Source: Pedobacter miscanthi
GTDB lineage: Bacteria > Bacteroidota > Bacteroidia > Sphingobacteriales > Sphingobacteriaceae
Direction of reading: 5' to 3'
DNA: 64,000 nucleotides
Assembly (NCBI RefSeq): GCF_003315595.1
Contig: NZ_QNQU01000003.1
Location: forward strand, 310,001 to 374,000
In this document: in pieces, positions 61,287 to 64,000 of the stretch
Position numbering within the stretch: the first letter of the stretch is position 1
How the letters are laid out: each line of letters starts with the position of its first letter
Notes under the pieces: model-generated
The model's database searches: none
What the model was told of the DNA's origin: nothing
Seen by the model: only the letters and a program-made list of their open reading frames with translations
Translations under genes and position numbers: made by a program

Positions 61287-64000
61287 ATGGATAGTTTATC
61301 TTATCTTAACGGCGCAAATGCCGAATACATAGATTCTTTATATCAGTCGTATCAACAAGATCCTGAATCAGTTGAATTTGGTTGGCAAAAGTTTTTTGAG
61401 GGTTTTGATTTTGGAAGAGGATCTGAAGCCCCGTCAGTAACAGCTGAAACTCCTGAACATTTTTTAAAAGAGGTTAATGTTTTAAACCTGATTGATGGCT
61501 ATCGCAGCCGCGGTCACTTGTTTACGCATACCAATCCGGTGCGCGAAAGACGTAAACATTTACCAACTTTGGATCTTGCCAATTTTGGATTATCTGACGC
61601 AGACCTGGAAACGGTTTTCAATTCTGGTGTGGAGATTGGTATCGGTGCCGCAAAATTGAAAGATATTGTAGCCTTTTTAAAACAGACATACGCACACTCT
61701 ATCGGTGCAGAATTTAAATTTTTACGTACACCAGAAGTGTTGAACTGGATTCAGCAAAAAATGGAAAGTGCACGTAATACACCAAATTTCTCTATTGAAG
61801 AGAAAAAACGCATTCTGCGGAAATTAAACGAAGCAGTAAGTTTCGAAAATTTTCTTGGAACAAAATTTTTGGGTCAAAAACGTTTCTCTTTAGAGGGCGC
61901 TGAGGCTTTAATCCCGGCATTGGATTCGGTTATCGAAAAAGGTGCTGAATTAGGTATCGAAGAATTTGTAATCGGTATGGCCCACCGCGGTCGTTTAAAC
62001 GTGTTGGCCAACATCATGCAAAAAACCTACAAAGATATTTTTGCAGAGTTTGAAGGTAAAAGTTATAATCCTGATACTCCATTTGGCGGCGACGTAAAAT
62101 ATCACTTAGGTTACTCAACCGATGTAACTACCAATGCAGGTAAAAGTGTTCACCTGAGTCTTTGCCCAAATCCATCTCACCTCGAAACAGTGGATGGCGT
62201 GGTAGAAGGCATGAGCCGTTCGAAAATCGATTTCAAATATGGTGGCGATAACAGTCGTTTAGCACCAATTTTGATCCACGGTGATGCTTCAGTTGCCGGA
62301 CAGGGTATTGTTTATGAAGTGATCCAGATGGCAGGCCTTGAAGGTTATAAAACCGGTGGAACCATCCACCTGGTAATCAATAACCAGATCGGTTTTACCA
62401 CAAATTATAAAGATGCACGTACCAGTACCTATTGTACTGATATTGCAAAAGTGACTTTATCTCCGGTTTTTCACGTCAATGGTGATGATCCTGAAGCTTT
62501 GGTTTATGCGATTAATTTAGCAATGGAATACCGTCAGAAATACAAAAATGATGTATTTATCGATATTCTTTGTTACCGTCGTTTTGGCCACAATGAGTCT
62601 GATGAACCTAAATTCACGCAGCCGTTGTTATATAAAACCATCGAAAAACACCCTAATCCAAGGGAAATTTATATTGAGCAGTTAACTAAAGAAGGTAAAC
62701 TGGAAGCTGGTTTGGCAAAAGAAATGGAAAAAGATTTCCGTGGTATTTTGCAGGAACGTTTAAACGAAGCCAAAGAATTTGTTGCCGGTAATGCTGAAGT
62801 TAAATTCGGTGGTGCATGGGCAGATTTACGTATGGCAACGCCTAAAGATTTCGAAACTTCGCCGGTTACCGCAGTTAAAAAATCTACTTTGCTTGAAATC
62901 GGTAAACGCATTACTGCTTTACCATCTAATAAAAAATTCTTCAAGAAAATTGAAAAATTATTTCTTGAGCGCACCAAAATGGTTAACGAAACACATGTTT
63001 TCGACTGGGCAATGGGCGAGCAGCTGGCTTATGGTACCTTGTTATCAGAAGGTAAACGTGTTCGTTTAAGCGGTCAGGATGTTGAACGTGGTACTTTCTC
63101 TCACCGCCATGCCGTATTAACGCTTGAAGATAGTGAGGAAGAATATGTACCGTTGGCAAACATTTCAGACCAGCAGGCACCGTTTGATATTTACAACTCA
63201 CACTTATCAGAGTATGGTGTTTTAGGTTTCGAATATGGTTATGCTATGGCAAACCCGAATGCGCTAACCATCTGGGAAGCACAGTTTGGTGATTTCTTTA
63301 ACGGCGCACAGATTGTAGTAGATCAATATATTGCAAGTGCCGAAACCAAATGGCAGCGCGAAAATGGTTTGGTAATGTTATTGCCTCACGGTTACGAAGG
63401 CCAGGGACCAGAGCACTCATCAGCACGTATTGAGCGTTTTATGGAGCTTTGCGCTGATTATAACATGCAGGTAACAAACTGTACTACTCCGGCAAACTTC
63501 TTCCACGTATTACGCCGTCAGTTTAAACGCGATTTCCGTAAACCTTTAGTGGTATTTACGCCAAAAAGTTTATTACGCCATCCGGCCTGTGTTTCTCCAT
63601 TAGAAGAATTTACTGAAGGAGGATTTAAAGAAGTGATTGATGATGTAAATGCTAAAGTTGCTGAGGTAACCCGTGTTGTTTTCTGTAGTGGTAAAATCTA
63701 TTACGAATTGCTGGAGAAACAACAGGCTGATAAAATCAAACATGTAGCTTTGGTTCGTGTAGAGCAGTTGTATCCAACTCCGGTTGATCAGATGGAAGCT
63801 ATTCAGAAAAAATATAAAAATGCCAAAGAAATTTTCTGGGTACAGGAAGAGCCAGAAAACATGGGCGCATGGCCATATCTATTCCGAAGATTGTATAAAA
63901 CCGCATTGAAAGGCATTGATGTAATTTCGAGAAGAGAAAGCAGCAGTACAGCAACCGGTTTTGCAAAACAACATGCTAACCAACAGGCTTATATTTTAGC
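61287..64000 (+). CDS. sucA: 2-oxoglutarate dehydrogenase E1 component, 5' part
   Basis: An open frame of 904 codons from the ATG at 61287 to the window edge; the family is about 930 aa, so only the last few tens of residues are missing. The N-terminal E2-binding segment is YLNGANAEYIDSLYQSYQQDPESVEFGWQKFFEG. Thiamine-diphosphate E1 motifs are IGMAHRGRLNVLANIM, GDVKYHLGYS, LIHGDASVAGQGIVYE and GGTIHLVINNQIGFTTN. The transketolase-like C-terminal half has LPHGYEGQGPEHSSARIERF. It decarboxylates 2-oxoglutarate in the TCA cycle. sucB would be expected next, outside the window. Confidence 0.96.
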   Translation, partial: MDSLSYLNGANAEYIDSLYQSYQQDPESVEFGWQKFFEGFDFGRGSEAPSVTAETPEHFLKEVNVLNLIDGYRSRGHLFTHTNPVRERRKHLPTLDLANFGLSDADLETVFNSGVEIGIGAAKLKDIVAFLKQTYAHSIGAEFKFLRTPEVLNWIQQKMESARNTPNFSIEEKKRILRKLNEAVSFENFLGTKFLGQKRFSLEGAEALIPALDSVIEKGAELGIEEFVIGMAHRGRLNVLANIMQKTYKDIFAEFEGKSYNPDTPFGGDVKYHLGYSTDVTTNAGKSVHLSLCPNPSHLETVDGVVEGMSRSKIDFKYGGDNSRLAPILIHGDASVAGQGIVYEVIQMAGLEGYKTGGTIHLVINNQIGFTTNYKDARTSTYCTDIAKVTLSPVFHVNGDDPEALVYAINLAMEYRQKYKNDVFIDILCYRRFGHNESDEPKFTQPLLYKTIEKHPNPREIYIEQLTKEGKLEAGLAKEMEKDFRGILQERLNEAKEFVAGNAEVKFGGAWADLRMATPKDFETSPVTAVKKSTLLEIGKRITALPSNKKFFKKIEKLFLERTKMVNETHVFDWAMGEQLAYGTLLSEGKRVRLSGQDVERGTFSHRHAVLTLEDSEEEYVPLANISDQQAPFDIYNSHLSEYGVLGFEYGYAMANPNALTIWEAQFGDFFNGAQIVVDQYIASAETKWQRENGLVMLLPHGYEGQGPEHSSARIERFMELCADYNMQVTNCTTPANFFHVLRRQFKRDFRKPLVVFTPKSLLRHPACVSPLEEFTEGGFKEVIDDVNAKVAEVTRVVFCSGKIYYELLEKQQADKIKHVALVRVEQLYPTPVDQMEAIQKKYKNAKEIFWVQEEPENMGAWPYLFRRLYKTALKGIDVISRRESSSTATGFAKQHANQQAYIL

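Overview
The window looks like a chromosomal segment of a Bacteroidota bacterium, most likely a Sphingobacteriaceae member close to Pedobacter (inference; no rRNA is present). The reasons are: a type IX secretion (T9SS) adhesin with a CHU_C-type C-terminus next to PorP/SprF; several upstream regions that fit the Bacteroidota sigma promoter (TTTG, about 20 nt, TAnnTTTG); SCKKD-type lipoproteins; four-TM LytS kinases with LytTR regulators; and no Shine-Dalgarno sequences.

Layout. 0-1.5 kb: the N-terminal part of a NACHT/STAND NTPase, running off the left edge. 1.7-18.3 kb: a surface-adhesion locus with a 4489-residue repetitive secreted protein, a PorP/SprF-family outer-membrane protein and a PorE-like TPR/propeller/OmpA protein. 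18.5-23.7 kb: a compact peptide-modification and signalling locus with a full-length LanB dehydratase, a LytS-type kinase, two tiny paralogous cysteine-free peptides (50 and 48 aa) and a LytTR response regulator. The two peptide genes are too short for ordinary ORF calling. 24-29.5 kb: an unknown gene paired with a stand-alone HsdR_N-type nuclease domain, HtpG, a DUF4241 protein, a single-domain response regulator and a BadF-type sugar kinase. 29.8-35.3 kb: an RND efflux operon (adaptor, pump, TolC). 35.7-46 kb: an M61 peptidase, a small outer-membrane protein, an acyl-CoA synthetase overlapping gamma-glutamyltransferase, a GAF-domain gene broken by a frameshift, and an OmpA porin. 47.1-53.9 kb: a MarR-headed fatty-acid beta-oxidation cluster (FadN-like fusion, thiolase, acyl-CoA dehydrogenase), interrupted by a four-helix-bundle gene set among TTGATAC-rich repeats. 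54-57.2 kb: three FKBP-type lipoproteins and an unknown lipoprotein. 57.2-61.1 kb: CPD photolyase, a TIGR01777 epimerase and a DASH cryptochrome. 61.3 kb to the end: sucA (2-oxoglutarate dehydrogenase E1), running off the right edge.

The strongest candidate for an undescribed system is the 18.5-23.8 kb locus. LanB can dehydrate Ser/Thr in a peptide; the twin peptides are Ser/Thr-rich but have no Cys, and no LanC cyclase is seen. The peptides lie between the genes of a cognate-looking two-component system. A shared 14-bp motif (GGGTTyGTGTAAAA) overlaps the peptide promoter and occurs twice, 21 bp apart, upstream of the regulator gene. This suggests a dehydrated signalling peptide or autoregulated RiPP (inference).
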